DNA of 64,000 nucleotides from Solilutibacter silvestris (GTDB lineage Bacteria > Pseudomonadota > Gammaproteobacteria > Xanthomonadales > Xanthomonadaceae): the NCBI RefSeq assembly GCF_002895945.1, contig NZ_NPZB01000002.1, forward strand, positions 124,001-188,000. Direction: 5' to 3'. The translations under genes were made by a program, and so were the position numbers. Shown one piece after another: positions 18,269-28,504 of this stretch; position 1 is the first letter of the stretch, and the number at the start of each line of letters is the position of its first letter. The notes under the pieces are model-generated. The model ran no database searches. It worked only from the letters and a program-made list of their open reading frames with translations, and was not told the DNA's origin.

Positions 18269-20254
18269 TCAGCGCGCCGCGCCGCAGTAGGCCTCCGCCT
18301 TGCCACCGAGATTGGTGGTGGCCACCAAAGCCGCCGCCGGAGCAGTCAGGCTGCCAAGCGCCGTGGCCGCCAACGCACGCAACCCCACGCGCGCATAGTC
18401 CGGGCGCACGCTGGCATGGACGAAGCTGCCGCGGATGTACAACGGTGCACGCAGCGACAGGGGGCTGAAGCGGCGCGGCTTGGTCTGGAGGGTGAGGTCG
18501 AGTCGTTCGTTCTTCATGTCGATCTGGCCCGCGCCTGTCATCAACAGGTCGCTGGTGTCGAACGCGAGTGCGCGCGGGCTGGCGATGCCATCGCGGATGG
18601 CGAAGTCGCCGAACGCGCAGCGGATGGGAATCTGCTGGTCGCGGGTCAGCTTGATCTTGAGGATGCTGGCCAGGTCGAGGCCGGCGAAGGCCATCGCAAG
18701 TTTGCTGATCTGGCCCTGTCCCATGCCAAGGTCGATGCCGCCGTCGGCGCTGCCGAGGATGGCCGCGATGGAATTGCCGGTTCCGTTGATGGTGGCATTG
18801 CCACCGAGCTTGCCGATGGCGGTGTTGCCGAGTTTCACCTTCGGCAGCAACTTGGCCAGAGTCAGGTCCCTGGCGTGGATTTCCGCTTGGGTGTGCAGGA
18901 TGTCCTTGCGCGCATCCATGCGGATATCGGAGCGGATAAGGCCGTCGGCGACGCCGAAATCGAGCGGATGCAGGGTCAGCACCCCGCCTTTCAGTGCCAG
19001 GACCGCGTCCATGTCGTCAACGGGGAGTGTCTGCGTGTTGATTTGGGCGGCGCGCAGGCGGACATCCGCATCCATGGAACGCAACTTGCCGGTATTGAAC
19101 GGGTCGTCGGGGAACAGTTTCCCGCGCGCCTGTTGGCGGGCGGCTTTCGCGGCCAGTTCGCCATTGCTTTCATGACCGGCCTTGGGCGCGCCGCCGATGA
19201 ATCCGGCGAGGTCTTCGAGGTCGAGTTGTTTCGAACGCAGGTCCGCCTGCAGATAGTGGCGGTTGCCGGTGGTGAAGTGCGCGAAACCGGCCAGGTCGCT
19301 GTTGCCGACGCGGCCGCTGAAACCATCGTATTTCCACGTGCTGCTGGTCGGTGAGTTGACAACGCGAGTGAGGCGGCCATCCAGTGCATACGGCGGCGTG
19401 GGCGGCAGGGCGATGCCGAGCAATCGATACAGATCGTCGAGGTTGCTGCCGGAAAGCGCGAGTTGCAGGTTGAAATCACGCATGCGCAGCGGATCGAGCA
19501 GGGTGCCGCGGGCATGGGCGCGGGTCGGGCCCGCCACGGCGTGGGCATCCACCTGGTAAGGACGGTTGCGATCACGCAGGTCCAGCGGCGATTCGCCATG
19601 TCCCTGCAAGGCGAATGGACTGCCTTTCCAGTGGCCGGAGCCCTTGACGTCAATGGGCGGTCCCGTCGTGGATGACTGCGGCGCCGCAGTCTGCACCGCG
19701 ATGTCGACGTCGGTTCCTACCGGCGCATCGACATAGCGCAGTCGCCCTCCATCGATCCACAGGCGCTGGAACTGGGGTTGCATTCCGCGCGCATCACTGT
19801 TTTTCAGCACCCAATTGCCGATGCCGTCCGGCCCCGTTTCAAGCAACAGGTCGGGATGGACCAGTCGCAAGTCCGGGATGCGGAAATCGCGCGCAAACAG
19901 CGCAGGCCAGAGTTCGAAGCTCATTTGGAGCCGATCGGTCTTCACCATCAGCGGGGTTTTCGACCACGCCGCATTGCCGAATCGCAGCCCGTCGGCGGTC
20001 ACCGTGGTCAGCCGGCCGAGATGGACGCCGAGATTGCCATCGATGTGGAGCTCGCGGCCCGTCTTGTCATGGACATAGCGCTCGATCGGCCGCTTGAACC
20101 AGTTCCAGTCCCAGAGCAGGATCAGGATGATGATCGCCACCGTCAGGATGCCGAACACCGTCCACAGCGGATGGCGGCGGATCCAGACATACGATCTGAC
20201 AGGCGCACGATCTTCTGGGCGCATGTCATCGACGGGATGGACATCGGGTTTCAT
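18269..20254 (-). CDS. AsmA-family inner-membrane protein
   Basis: A 661-residue protein with one N-terminal membrane segment (about residues 32-50, TVFGILTVAIIILILLWDW) and a large periplasmic part of the AsmA type: FKRPIERYVHDKTGRELHIDG directly after the anchor, then long beta-rich repeats and the C-terminal AsmA block around DGGIDLGMGQGQISKLAM. AsmA-like proteins are bridge-type lipid-transfer or envelope-biogenesis factors; which lipid is carried is unknown here. An alternative start at 20224 would shorten the cytoplasmic tail by ten residues. The gene follows prfC on the same strand with 76 bp between. Confidence 0.88.
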   Translation of the reverse strand: MKPDVHPVDDMRPEDRAPVRSYVWIRRHPLWTVFGILTVAIIILILLWDWNWFKRPIERYVHDKTGRELHIDGNLGVHLGRLTTVTADGLRFGNAAWSKTPLMVKTDRLQMSFELWPALFARDFRIPDLRLVHPDLLLETGPDGIGNWVLKNSDARGMQPQFQRLWIDGGRLRYVDAPVGTDVDIAVQTAAPQSSTTGPPIDVKGSGHWKGSPFALQGHGESPLDLRDRNRPYQVDAHAVAGPTRAHARGTLLDPLRMRDFNLQLALSGSNLDDLYRLLGIALPPTPPYALDGRLTRVVNSPTSSTWKYDGFSGRVGNSDLAGFAHFTTGNRHYLQADLRSKQLDLEDLAGFIGGAPKAGHESNGELAAKAARQQARGKLFPDDPFNTGKLRSMDADVRLRAAQINTQTLPVDDMDAVLALKGGVLTLHPLDFGVADGLIRSDIRMDARKDILHTQAEIHARDLTLAKLLPKVKLGNTAIGKLGGNATINGTGNSIAAILGSADGGIDLGMGQGQISKLAMAFAGLDLASILKIKLTRDQQIPIRCAFGDFAIRDGIASPRALAFDTSDLLMTGAGQIDMKNERLDLTLQTKPRRFSPLSLRAPLYIRGSFVHASVRPDYARVGLRALAATALGSLTAPAAALVATTNLGGKAEAYCGAAR

Positions 20255-20330
20255 GCCCAGCCTACGATCGCCGATCCCCAGTCAAATGCGGGTGAACGGC
20301 AGCGAACCGTTCAGGCTCGCGGCACGACCC

Positions 20331-21935
20331 TTAATCGATGTGCGTCGCGTGCGCGTGCTCGCGGGTGGCGAGGAAGGTCACACCCGGAGCGCGCTCCTGC
20401 GCGAGTTGCAGGTTGACGCGGGTCGGCGCGAGATAGACCAGTTGTCCGGCGGCATCGAGGGCAAGATTGCCGGCATTCTTCTCGCGGAATTCTTCCAGCT
20501 TCCTGGCATCGTCGCAGCGGATCCAGCGCGCCGTCGCGATCTGCACCTGCTCGAAGCTGGCATCGACGCCGTATTCGTCCTTGAGGCGATAGGCGACGAC
20601 ATCGAACTGCAGCATGCCGACCGCGCCGAGGATCAGGTCGTTCGACATCAGCGGCCGGAAGAACTGGGTCGCGCCTTCTTCCGACAATTGCGCGAGGCCT
20701 TTCTGCAACTGCTTCAACTTGAGCGGATCGCGCAGGCGCGCACGACGGAACAGTTCCGGCGCGAAGTTGGGGATGCCGGTGAAGTTGATCGCTTCGCCTT
20801 CGCTGAAGGTGTCGCCGATGGAAATGGTGCCGTGGTTGTGCAGGCCGATCACGTCGCCCGGCCATGCGTCCTCCGCGATCTCGCGATCGCTGGCCATGAA
20901 GGTGAGGGCGTTGGCGAGCTTCTGTTCCTTGCCGGTGCGCACATGGAAGGCCTTCATGCCGGCGCTGAAGCGTCCCGAGCAGATGCGCATGAAGGCGACG
21001 CGATCACGATGCTGCGGATCCATGTTGGCCTGGATCTTGAACACGAAGCCGGTGAGCTTGTTCTCGTCGGGGTCGATCTCGCGGCCGGTGGTGGCGCGCG
21101 GCAGCGGCGACGGTGCGTGATCGACGAAGAAGTCGAGCAGCGGTTGCACGCCGAAGTTGTTGACCGCAGATCCGAAGAACACCGGCGCCTGTTCGCCGCG
21201 CAGATAGGCGTCGCGATCGAACGGGTGCGAGGCGCCTGCGACCAGTTCCAGTTCCTCGCGCAGCGTGACCAGCATGTCGGCGCCGATTGCCGCGACCACG
21301 CCGGGATCGTCGATGGACGGGAAAATGGTGGAATCCTGGCGGGTGAAGTTCTTGCCGCTCTCGTACAGATGCACTTCGCCGCTGATCAGGTGCACCACGC
21401 CCTTCAGGCGCTGGCCCATCCCGATCGGCCACGTCACCGGCGCGCACTGGATCTTCAGCACGCTCTCGATTTCGTCGAGCAGATCGATCGGATCGCGACC
21501 TTCGCGGTCGAGCTTGTTGATGAAGGTCATGATCGGCGTGTCGCGCAGCCGGCACACATCCATCAGCTTGATCGTGCGTTCCTCGACGCCCTTGGCAACG
21601 TCGATCACCATCAGCGCACTGTCGACCGCGGTCAGCACGCGATAGGTGTCCTCGCCGAAGTCGGCGTGGCCGGGCGTATCGAGCAGGTTGACGACGCGTC
21701 CCTCGTACGGGAATTGCATCACCGATGACGTCACCGAGATGCCGCGTTCCTTTTCCAGCGCCATCCAGTCGGAGGTGGCGTGGCGCGCGGCCTTGCGACC
21801 CTTGACCGAACCGGCCATCTGGATCGCGCCGCCGAACAACAGCAGCTTTTCCGTCAGCGTGGTCTTGCCGGCGTCCGGGTGGGAAATGATGGCGAACGTG
21901 CGCCGGCGAGCGGCTTCCTGGGCAACCGTGGACAT
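20331..21935 (-). CDS. prfC: Peptide chain release factor 3
   Basis: GTPase that removes RF1/RF2 from the ribosome after peptide release and contributes to translational quality control. The 534 residues compare with 529 in E. coli. G1 is [11 protein letters not shown] (residues 18-28), switch regions follow at [12 protein letters not shown]3 is DTPGHADF and G4 is NKLD; domain II and the RF3-specific C-terminal domain are complete. A perfect TATAAT lies about 50 bases upstream. The long open frame on the opposite strand is a codon-bias shadow. Confidence 0.95.
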   Translation of the reverse strand: MSTVAQEAARRRTFAIISHPDAGKTTLTEKLLLFGGAIQMAGSVKGRKAARHATSDWMALEKERGISVTSSVMQFPYEGRVVNLLDTPGHADFGEDTYRVLTAVDSALMVIDVAKGVEERTIKLMDVCRLRDTPIMTFINKLDREGRDPIDLLDEIESVLKIQCAPVTWPIGMGQRLKGVVHLISGEVHLYESGKNFTRQDSTIFPSIDDPGVVAAIGADMLVTLREELELVAGASHPFDRDAYLRGEQAPVFFGSAVNNFGVQPLLDFFVDHAPSPLPRATTGREIDPDENKLTGFVFKIQANMDPQHRDRVAFMRICSGRFSAGMKAFHVRTGKEQKLANALTFMASDREIAEDAWPGDVIGLHNHGTISIGDTFSEGEAINFTGIPNFAPELFRRARLRDPLKLKQLQKGLAQLSEEGATQFFRPLMSNDLILGAVGMLQFDVVAYRLKDEYGVDASFEQVQIATARWIRCDDARKLEEFREKNAGNLALDAAGQLVYLAPTRVNLQLAQERAPGVTFLATREHAHATHID

Positions 21936-21984
21936 ACGCGATGCGGCGCATCGTGCGCCGGCTCATCTGAAAATGGAGGATTGA

Positions 21985-21990
21985 ATTATA
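21985..21990 (-). promoter_or_regulatory. prfC -10 box
   Basis: Perfect TATAAT on the minus strand; no matching -35 box was found. It predicts a leader of about 45 nt containing CCGGCGCACGATGCGCCG, a GC-rich inverted repeat just before the start codon. Confidence 0.4.
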
Positions 21991-22011
21991 CCGGTGGTGC
22001 CGCCGCACCCA

Positions 22012-22860
22012 CTAATTCGGGAGTTTCAACACGCCTTGTGGTGCCAGGATGCGCACCGGAATCGACTGCAGGCGGCGGTCGCCATTGACCTGCACTGCGA
22101 AATGCAGGTGCGGCGCGGTGCTCCAGCCACTGTTGCCGACACTGCCGATGCGCTGGCCGATGGCAACACGATCGCCGCGATGCAGCGGGATGCTGCCGCG
22201 TTGCAGGTGTGCGTAGAGCGCCATGCTGCCGTCGACGTGGAGGACGCGAACGAAGTTGGCGCGGGCGCGGCGATTGCTGTTGGCGCCGGTGTTGTCCGGC
22301 TCGTCGTTGTCGAGATCCATCACGATGCCATCGCGGGCGGCACTGACCATCGTGCCCATCGGCAAGGCGAAATCGACGGCGTGGCGGTTTTCGTCATCGT
22401 TGTGGCTGTGCGCGCCGCCATCGGCCTGGTCGATGCGCAAGCCCTGCGCGGGCACCGGCAACACGTAGTCGAACGGTCGCGGCTGCAACGCGGGATCGCC
22501 GGGGATCGCCTGCAATTGCACGTTGATGGCCTGGCCGATCGGCAATTGCACCAGGCGGCTGCGGTTGCCGGGGCTCACCACCGCGGCGGTTTCTTCCTGG
22601 CGGCCGTTGCGATCGAGGGTGACGACGGCTTGCACCGGCCCGGCCAGCGGATTGTCGACCAGCACATCGATATGGTCGCCGTTGCGTTCCAGCACCAGAT
22701 CGACCTTGCTCGATCCGCTGCGTCCTTCCACCGGGGCGATCGCGGTTGATCCCGCACGCGGCGGCCATTGCATCCAGTCCTGGGCCAGTGCGGGCACGGC
22801 GACCATCAGCAACAGCATGAGGGCGGTCGATCGGCTGGCGTTGGGGTGGGTGGGCGTCAT
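22012..22860 (-). CDS. Exported M23-family (LytM) metallopeptidase
   Basis: A 282-residue secreted or periplasmic protein: signal peptide 1-26 (cleavage near ALA), a beta-rich linker domain (about 40-125), then an M23 peptidase domain. Zinc-site motifs are intact: HAVDF (HxxxD), YAHLQRG, and HLHF in STAPHLHFAV, so it is predicted active as a peptidoglycan endopeptidase rather than a degenerate EnvC/NlpD-type activator. The substrate cross-link is unknown. The start at 22860 is supported by TACCAT exactly six bases upstream (leaderless pattern). Confidence 0.9.
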   Translation of the reverse strand: MTPTHPNASRSTALMLLLMVAVPALAQDWMQWPPRAGSTAIAPVEGRSGSSKVDLVLERNGDHIDVLVDNPLAGPVQAVVTLDRNGRQEETAAVVSPGNRSRLVQLPIGQAINVQLQAIPGDPALQPRPFDYVLPVPAQGLRIDQADGGAHSHNDDENRHAVDFALPMGTMVSAARDGIVMDLDNDEPDNTGANSNRRARANFVRVLHVDGSMALYAHLQRGSIPLHRGDRVAIGQRIGSVGNSGWSTAPHLHFAVQVNGDRRLQSIPVRILAPQGVLKLPN

Positions 22861-22866
22861 CGCCGG

Positions 22867-22872
22867 ATGGTA
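22867..22872 (-). promoter_or_regulatory. -10 box for leaderless M23 peptidase gene
   Basis: TACCAT, six bases, then ATG at 22860 on the minus strand. No Shine-Dalgarno sequence is present. Confidence 0.35.
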
Positions 22873-22920
22873 TCCGCAAGGTTGCCGGCGAAACTATATC
22901 TCTTCATCCGAATGAAAGGA

Positions 22921-22949
22921 TTGACATGGTTGGACCATTGCCGCAGACT
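22921..22949 (+). promoter_or_regulatory. metX operon promoter
   Basis: Perfect -35 TTGACA (22921-22926), 17-base spacer and CAGACT as a weak -10 (22944-22949). The predicted transcript begins about 22956, at the first base-paired position of the riboswitch, which supports both calls. Confidence 0.6.
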
Positions 22950-22956
22950 GGCGTTT

Positions 22957-23073
22957 CCATCCAGACCGGCTGAGGGACAGGCCCTTCGACGCCGGGGCAA
23001 CCTGAGGGCGATCCCGTCGAGGATGACCCGCACGGTGCCAACTCCTGCGGGGGCGTTGCCCACCGGAAGATGG
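22957..23073 (+). ncRNA. SAM-I (S-box) riboswitch
   Basis: Cis-regulatory aptamer binding S-adenosylmethionine. The conserved core is present in order: CTGAGGGACAGGCCC (22970-22984), then GCCGGGGCAACC (22991-23002) and GGTGCCAACTCCTGC (23034-23048). The ends CCATC (22957-22961) and GATGG (23069-23073) form the closing P1 helix. The family represses methionine-synthesis genes when SAM is plentiful, which fits the metX-metB-hom operon downstream. The 3' strand of P1 extended to 23075 (GATGGTT) is also fully complementary to AACCATC at 23125-23131, close to the metX ribosome site, so a P1/anti-P1 switch acting on translation is possible. Confidence 0.9.
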
Positions 23074-23147
23074 TTGCGCGCATCGCTATCGATGCTGCCG
23101 GCCTCGTCGGATCCGCAGAGCTGGAACCATCGCCTGCAGGATGTTCG

Positions 23148-24128
23148 ATGTCACACGCCGCCGCCCGAACCGAAATTCCGACCGCACTCGATGCCGAGCG
23201 CGGCGAAGTCGCGTGTCGACTGGCGTTGCGTCACGCCGGTGCGCGTGACGTCCGCATTGCCTGGGAATTGAATGGACCTGCCGATGCGCCGCTGCTGATC
23301 GTCGCCGGCGGCATCAGCGCGAATCGCCACACGCTCGCCAGCGCCGCGTTTCCCGAGACGGGCTGGTGGGATGAGCAGCGCGGATTCGGGATCGACCCGA
23401 CGCGCTTCCGCGTGTTGTCGATCGATTGGGTAGGCGCCGATGGCAGCATCGATGCGCCGATCGACAGCGCCGACCAGGCCGATGCGGTTGCCGCGGTGCT
23501 GGATGCGTTGCAACTGCCGCAAGCGGTAGCGTGGATCGGTTCGTCCTACGGGGCGATGAGTGGGTTGCAGTTTGCGCAACGTCATCCGCAGCGGTTGCGC
23601 GGGCTGGTGGTGATCAGTGGTGCCCATCGCGCGCATCCGTTCGCCAGTGCATGGCGGGCGTTGCAGCGGCGGATCGCCGCTCTCGGGTTGGAATCGGGCG
23701 ATGAAAACGCCGGGCTGTCGTTGGCGCGGCAGCTGGCGATGTTGAGCTATCGCACACCGGAAGAATTCGCGGCGCGTTTCACCGAGGGAACAACCGTGGA
23801 TGGCGATGTGGTGCGCGTCGCCGCCGAGGATTATCTCGATGCCTGCGGTGCGCGTTTCATCGGGCGGATGCCGCCGGTGGCGTATCGCCGCCTGTCGGAA
23901 TCGATCGATCTGCATCACGCCGATCCCGCGCAGGTGAAAGTGCCGACCACCGTGGTCGCCATCGCCGAGGATCGCCTGGTGCCGCTGCCCGACATGCTCG
24001 ACCTGTCGGCGAAATTGCCGCACTCCGAATTGCACGTCTTGCGTTCGCACTACGGGCACGACGCCTTTCTGAAAGAAACTTCCGCCATTGCGCGCGTGTT
24101 GCGCGCCGCCATCGAGACTTCGACATGA
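23148..24128 (+). CDS. metX: MetX-family homoserine O-acyltransferase
   Basis: First committed step of methionine synthesis: activation of homoserine by acetyl- or succinyl-CoA. A 326-residue alpha/beta-hydrolase fold with nucleophile Ser133 in GSSYG, Asp in EDRLVP and His in HYGHDAF completing the triad. It heads an operon with metB and homoserine dehydrogenase and sits behind a SAM riboswitch, which fixes the pathway. Many gammaproteobacterial MetX enzymes use succinyl-CoA, and a downstream cystathionine gamma-synthase suits that, but the acyl donor cannot be read with certainty. The start at 23148 is chosen because the in-frame ATG at 23070 lies inside the riboswitch P1 helix; CAGGA lies a few bases upstream of 23148. 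Confidence 0.85.
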   Translation: MSHAAARTEIPTALDAERGEVACRLALRHAGARDVRIAWELNGPADAPLLIVAGGISANRHTLASAAFPETGWWDEQRGFGIDPTRFRVLSIDWVGADGSIDAPIDSADQADAVAAVLDALQLPQAVAWIGSSYGAMSGLQFAQRHPQRLRGLVVISGAHRAHPFASAWRALQRRIAALGLESGDENAGLSLARQLAMLSYRTPEEFAARFTEGTTVDGDVVRVAAEDYLDACGARFIGRMPPVAYRRLSESIDLHHADPAQVKVPTTVVAIAEDRLVPLPDMLDLSAKLPHSELHVLRSHYGHDAFLKETSAIARVLRAAIETST

Positions 24129-25315
24129 GCAAGAAGCATTCCGCCACCACCCGCGCCGTGCGTGCCGGCATCGACAGCGATACCGCGTTCGGCGCGGTGT
24201 CGCCGCCGATCGTGCTCTCCACCAATTTCTCGTTCGAAGGGCTGCACGGCAAGCGCAAGTACGACTACACCCGCAGTGGCAACCCGACCCGCGACCAGCT
24301 CGGCGATGCCTTGGCCGCGCTGGAAGGCGGCGCCGGCGGCGTGATCACGTCGACCGGCATGTCGGCGATCACGTTGGTGCTGCACGCGTTGTTGCAGCCG
24401 GGCGATCGCCTGGTGATTCCGCACGATTGCTACGGTGGCAGCTGGCGCCTGTTCAATGCGCTGGCGAAGAAGGGCGCGTTCGAACTGGTGACCTGCGACC
24501 TCACCGATCCCGCGGCCTTGGCCAAGGCGCTTGATCCGGCGCCTGCGCTGGTGTGGATCGAAACGCCGTCGAACCCGTTGCTGCGCATCACCGACATCCG
24601 TTTCGTCGCCGAAGCGGCCAAGCGCGCCGGCGCGCGCGTGGTTGCCGACAACACCTTCCTGTCGCCGCTGTTACAGCGCCCGCTGGAACTTGGTGCCGAC
24701 GTGGTGGTGCATTCGACCACCAAGTACATCAACGGCCACAGCGACGTGGTCGGTGGTGCGGTGATCGGCGCGACCGACGAATTGCACGAGTTGCTGTCGT
24801 GGTGGGGCAATGCGCTCGGCTTGACCGGTGCGCCGTTCGACAGCTTCCTCACCTTGCGTGGCCTGCGCACGCTCGACGCACGCCTGCGCCTGCATCAAGA
24901 GAATGCACAACAGCTGGTGGAATTCCTGCAGTCGCATCCGGCGGTCGCGAAGGTCTATTACCCGGGGCTGGAATCGCATCCGGGTCACGCCATCGCCGCG
25001 CGCCAGCAGCACGGATTCGGCGCGATGCTGAGTTTCGAACTGGTCGGCGGTGAAGCTGCAGTGGCACAACTGGTTGATGGGCTGGAATGCTTCAGCCTGG
25101 CTGAATCGCTGGGCGGCGTCGAAAGCCTGATCGCCCATCCGGCGACGATGACGCACGCGGCGATGACACCGGAGGCGCGCGCGCTGGCCGGTATCGATGA
25201 CGGATTGGTGCGCGTGTCGGTCGGCATCGAATCGCCGGACGATCTCGTCGCCGATCTCAAGGTCGGACTCGATCGTGCACTGGCCGCGTCTCCGCCGAAA
25301 CGGATCGGGGCATGA
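24125..25315 (+). CDS. metB: Cystathionine gamma-synthase
   Basis: PLP enzyme joining O-acylhomoserine and cysteine to cystathionine (transsulfuration). The 396 residues belong to the Cys/Met-metabolism PLP family. The Schiff-base lysine is Lys200 in HSTTKYINGHSDVVGG, matching the E. coli position (198). YTRSGNPTRDQL and SLGGVESL are family blocks. It overlaps the end of metX by four bases (ATGA), so translation is coupled. O-acetylhomoserine sulfhydrylase activity cannot be excluded by sequence reading. Confidence 0.92.
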   Translation: MSKKHSATTRAVRAGIDSDTAFGAVSPPIVLSTNFSFEGLHGKRKYDYTRSGNPTRDQLGDALAALEGGAGGVITSTGMSAITLVLHALLQPGDRLVIPHDCYGGSWRLFNALAKKGAFELVTCDLTDPAALAKALDPAPALVWIETPSNPLLRITDIRFVAEAAKRAGARVVADNTFLSPLLQRPLELGADVVVHSTTKYINGHSDVVGGAVIGATDELHELLSWWGNALGLTGAPFDSFLTLRGLRTLDARLRLHQENAQQLVEFLQSHPAVAKVYYPGLESHPGHAIAARQQHGFGAMLSFELVGGEAAVAQLVDGLECFSLAESLGGVESLIAHPATMTHAAMTPEARALAGIDDGLVRVSVGIESPDDLVADLKVGLDRALAASPPKRIGA

Positions 25316-26382
25316 GCCTGGCGCGGGTGATTCCAATGACGAATGCGAATGCAGCGCTGCGGATGACTTTGCTCGGCACTGGCACGGTCGGCAGCGCGTT
25401 CGTCGAGCGACTTGCGGCGTTGCAAGGAACTGCGCTGCGGGTGCCGGCACTCGCAGCGATCGCCAATTCGCGCGGATTCGTGCCGGTCGATTTCGCATCG
25501 CAACGCGAAGCGCTGGATGGCTTGCGCGATGCCACTGGTCCGCGCGATGGCGCATGGATGGGCGATGACAGCTTCGGTCGCGGCGACATCGTGGTCGATG
25601 CGACGGCAAGCGCCGTTGTCGCCGATCGCCATGGCGAATGGTTGCGTCGCGGTGCGCATGTGGTGACGGCGTGCAAGATCGGGCAGGGCAGCGATCTCGC
25701 GCGCTGGTCGGGTATCCAGAGCGCGCGTCGTGCCGGTGCAACGCATTACGGCGACAGCGCGACGGTCGGCGCCGGATTGCCGCTGCTGCGTTCGATCCGC
25801 ATGTTGAAGGAAGGTGGCGATCGTGTTCACGCCATCGCCGGCGTGTTGTCGGGATCGCTGGCGTGGTTGTTCAATCATTACGACGGCATGCGCCCGTTCT
25901 CGGGATTCGTCCGCGAGGCGCGCGACGCCGGTTACACCGAGCCCGATCCGCGCGATGATCTTTCCGGCGAGGATGTACGTCGCAAGATCCTGATCCTTGC
26001 ACGCACCGCCGGCGTCGAGCTGGAAAGCGCTGATGTTGCAGTGCAATCGCTGGTGCCTGAAGCGCTGGCAGCGTTGCCGGTCGGTGATGTCGATGCGGCG
26101 TTGCCGGCGATGGACGAACCGCTGCGCCAGCGCTTCGCCGATGCGCATCGCAATGGCGAGGTGCTGAAGTTCATCGCGCGCCTGGAAAACGGTCGCGCGC
26201 GCGTCGGCCTGGAATCGTTGCCATCCGATCATCCACTCGCGGGCGGCGCCGGCACCGACAATCGCGTCGCGATCTGGAGCGACCGCTACAACACGCAGCC
26301 GCTGGTGATCCAAGGGCCGGGCGCGGGCGCGGAAGTCACCGCGGCGGCGCTGCTGGACGACGTGTTGGCGATCAGGGGCTAG
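25312..26382 (+). CDS. hom: Homoserine dehydrogenase
   Basis: NAD(P)-dependent reduction of aspartate semialdehyde to homoserine, feeding MetX. It is a 356-residue single-function enzyme without an aspartokinase domain. The Rossmann motif is LLGTGTVGSAF (about 20-30); the catalytic region is GVLSGSLAWLFNHYDG followed by YTEPDPRDDLSGEDVRRKILILAR. There is no C-terminal ACT domain, so feedback control is probably transcriptional through the riboswitch. The start overlaps the metB stop by four bases (ATGA); an internal ATG at 25336 is possible. Confidence 0.92.
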   Translation: MSLARVIPMTNANAALRMTLLGTGTVGSAFVERLAALQGTALRVPALAAIANSRGFVPVDFASQREALDGLRDATGPRDGAWMGDDSFGRGDIVVDATASAVVADRHGEWLRRGAHVVTACKIGQGSDLARWSGIQSARRAGATHYGDSATVGAGLPLLRSIRMLKEGGDRVHAIAGVLSGSLAWLFNHYDGMRPFSGFVREARDAGYTEPDPRDDLSGEDVRRKILILARTAGVELESADVAVQSLVPEALAALPVGDVDAALPAMDEPLRQRFADAHRNGEVLKFIARLENGRARVGLESLPSDHPLAGGAGTDNRVAIWSDRYNTQPLVIQGPGAGAEVTAAALLDDVLAIRG

Positions 26383-26467
26383 TCACCGCACGGGTTCGGT
26401 CCTGCGCGTATCCTCGGCCGGTCGGCACTCCCGCCGGCGAATCGCTGACCATCACTGCGGAGGAAAC

Positions 26468-27049
26468 ATGAACGATCGGACCCAAGGCTCGTCGTTGTTC
26501 CAGGATGCGCTCGATTTTGCCAAGGCCAACTGGTGGATGTTCCTGCTGGGCGGCTTGCTCTACATCATCTTCGGCGTGCTGGCTCTGAGTCGGCCCGCCG
26601 CAGCATTGCTCGGATTGTCGGTGCTGTTCGCCTGCTTCATCCTGGTGGACGGTTTCATCAGCGCGATCCGCGCATTGATGGCGAAAGGCGCCGATGGTCG
26701 CTGGTGGGTGTTCTTCGGTGGTTTGGTCAGCGTGTTGATCGGCATCTATGCGTTGACCGGCCCGGTCACGGCGATGCTGTTGTTCGTGACGGTGATTGCG
26801 TTCCAGGCGATCTTCTTCGGCGTCGCCGTCTTCATGTTTGGCGTGAGCATTCGCAAGGTGGTACGCAGCGAATGGCTGCTCTATCTCGCCGGCATCCTCT
26901 CGGTGGTCTTCGGCCTGCTGTTGATCTGGGCGCCGGGCATCGGTGGTCTCAGCGTGTCGATGATGATCGGTGCATGGGCGCTGGTGATCGGCATCCTGCG
27001 CGTGTTGTTCGCGTTCCGCGTGCGCAGCCTGGTTCGCCACGCGGTGTAA
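26468..27049 (+). CDS. hdeD: HdeD-family (DUF308) inner-membrane protein
   Basis: A 193-residue integral membrane protein with six predicted helices as three pairs (WWMFLLGGLLYIIFGVLAL, then LGLSVLFACFILVDGFISA and so on), the duplicated DUF308 pattern of HdeD. E. coli HdeD contributes to acid resistance at high cell density; the role here is unproven. A strong GGAGGAAAC precedes the ATG. Convergent with sdaA. Confidence 0.85.
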   Translation: MNDRTQGSSLFQDALDFAKANWWMFLLGGLLYIIFGVLALSRPAAALLGLSVLFACFILVDGFISAIRALMAKGADGRWWVFFGGLVSVLIGIYALTGPVTAMLLFVTVIAFQAIFFGVAVFMFGVSIRKVVRSEWLLYLAGILSVVFGLLLIWAPGIGGLSVSMMIGAWALVIGILRVLFAFRVRSLVRHAV

Positions 27050-27069
27050 TCGTCAATCGTCATTGCAAC

Positions 27070-27090
27070 GCCTGCCCGATGTGGGCAGGC
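27070..27090. terminator. Shared hairpin between convergent hdeD and sdaA
   Basis: Perfect 8-bp stem GCCTGCCC/GGGCAGGC with loop GATGT in a 51-bp gap between two convergent stops. There is no T-tract on either side, so termination is likely weak or Rho-assisted; it could serve both directions. Confidence 0.5.
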
Positions 27091-27100
27091 GTCGTGGCGA

Positions 27101-28483
<1,383 letters not shown>

Positions 28484-28504
28484 TGTTGCGAATTCCGGTG
28501 TGGA

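Noticed and set aside
20293-20313. Hairpin TGAACGG/CCGTTCA between prfC and the AsmA gene
   Set aside because: Seven-bp stem without a T-tract; not strong enough to call a terminator.
20094-21728. Long open frame (544 codons) on the plus strand
   Set aside because: It lies antisense to prfC over almost its whole length, has no recognisable domain and low-complexity Arg/Ala/His-rich content; a by-product of high-GC codon usage.
23070-23147. ATG at 23070 as the metX start
   Set aside because: It falls in the P1 helix of the SAM riboswitch, so translation from it would conflict with the RNA switch; 23148 has a better ribosome site.
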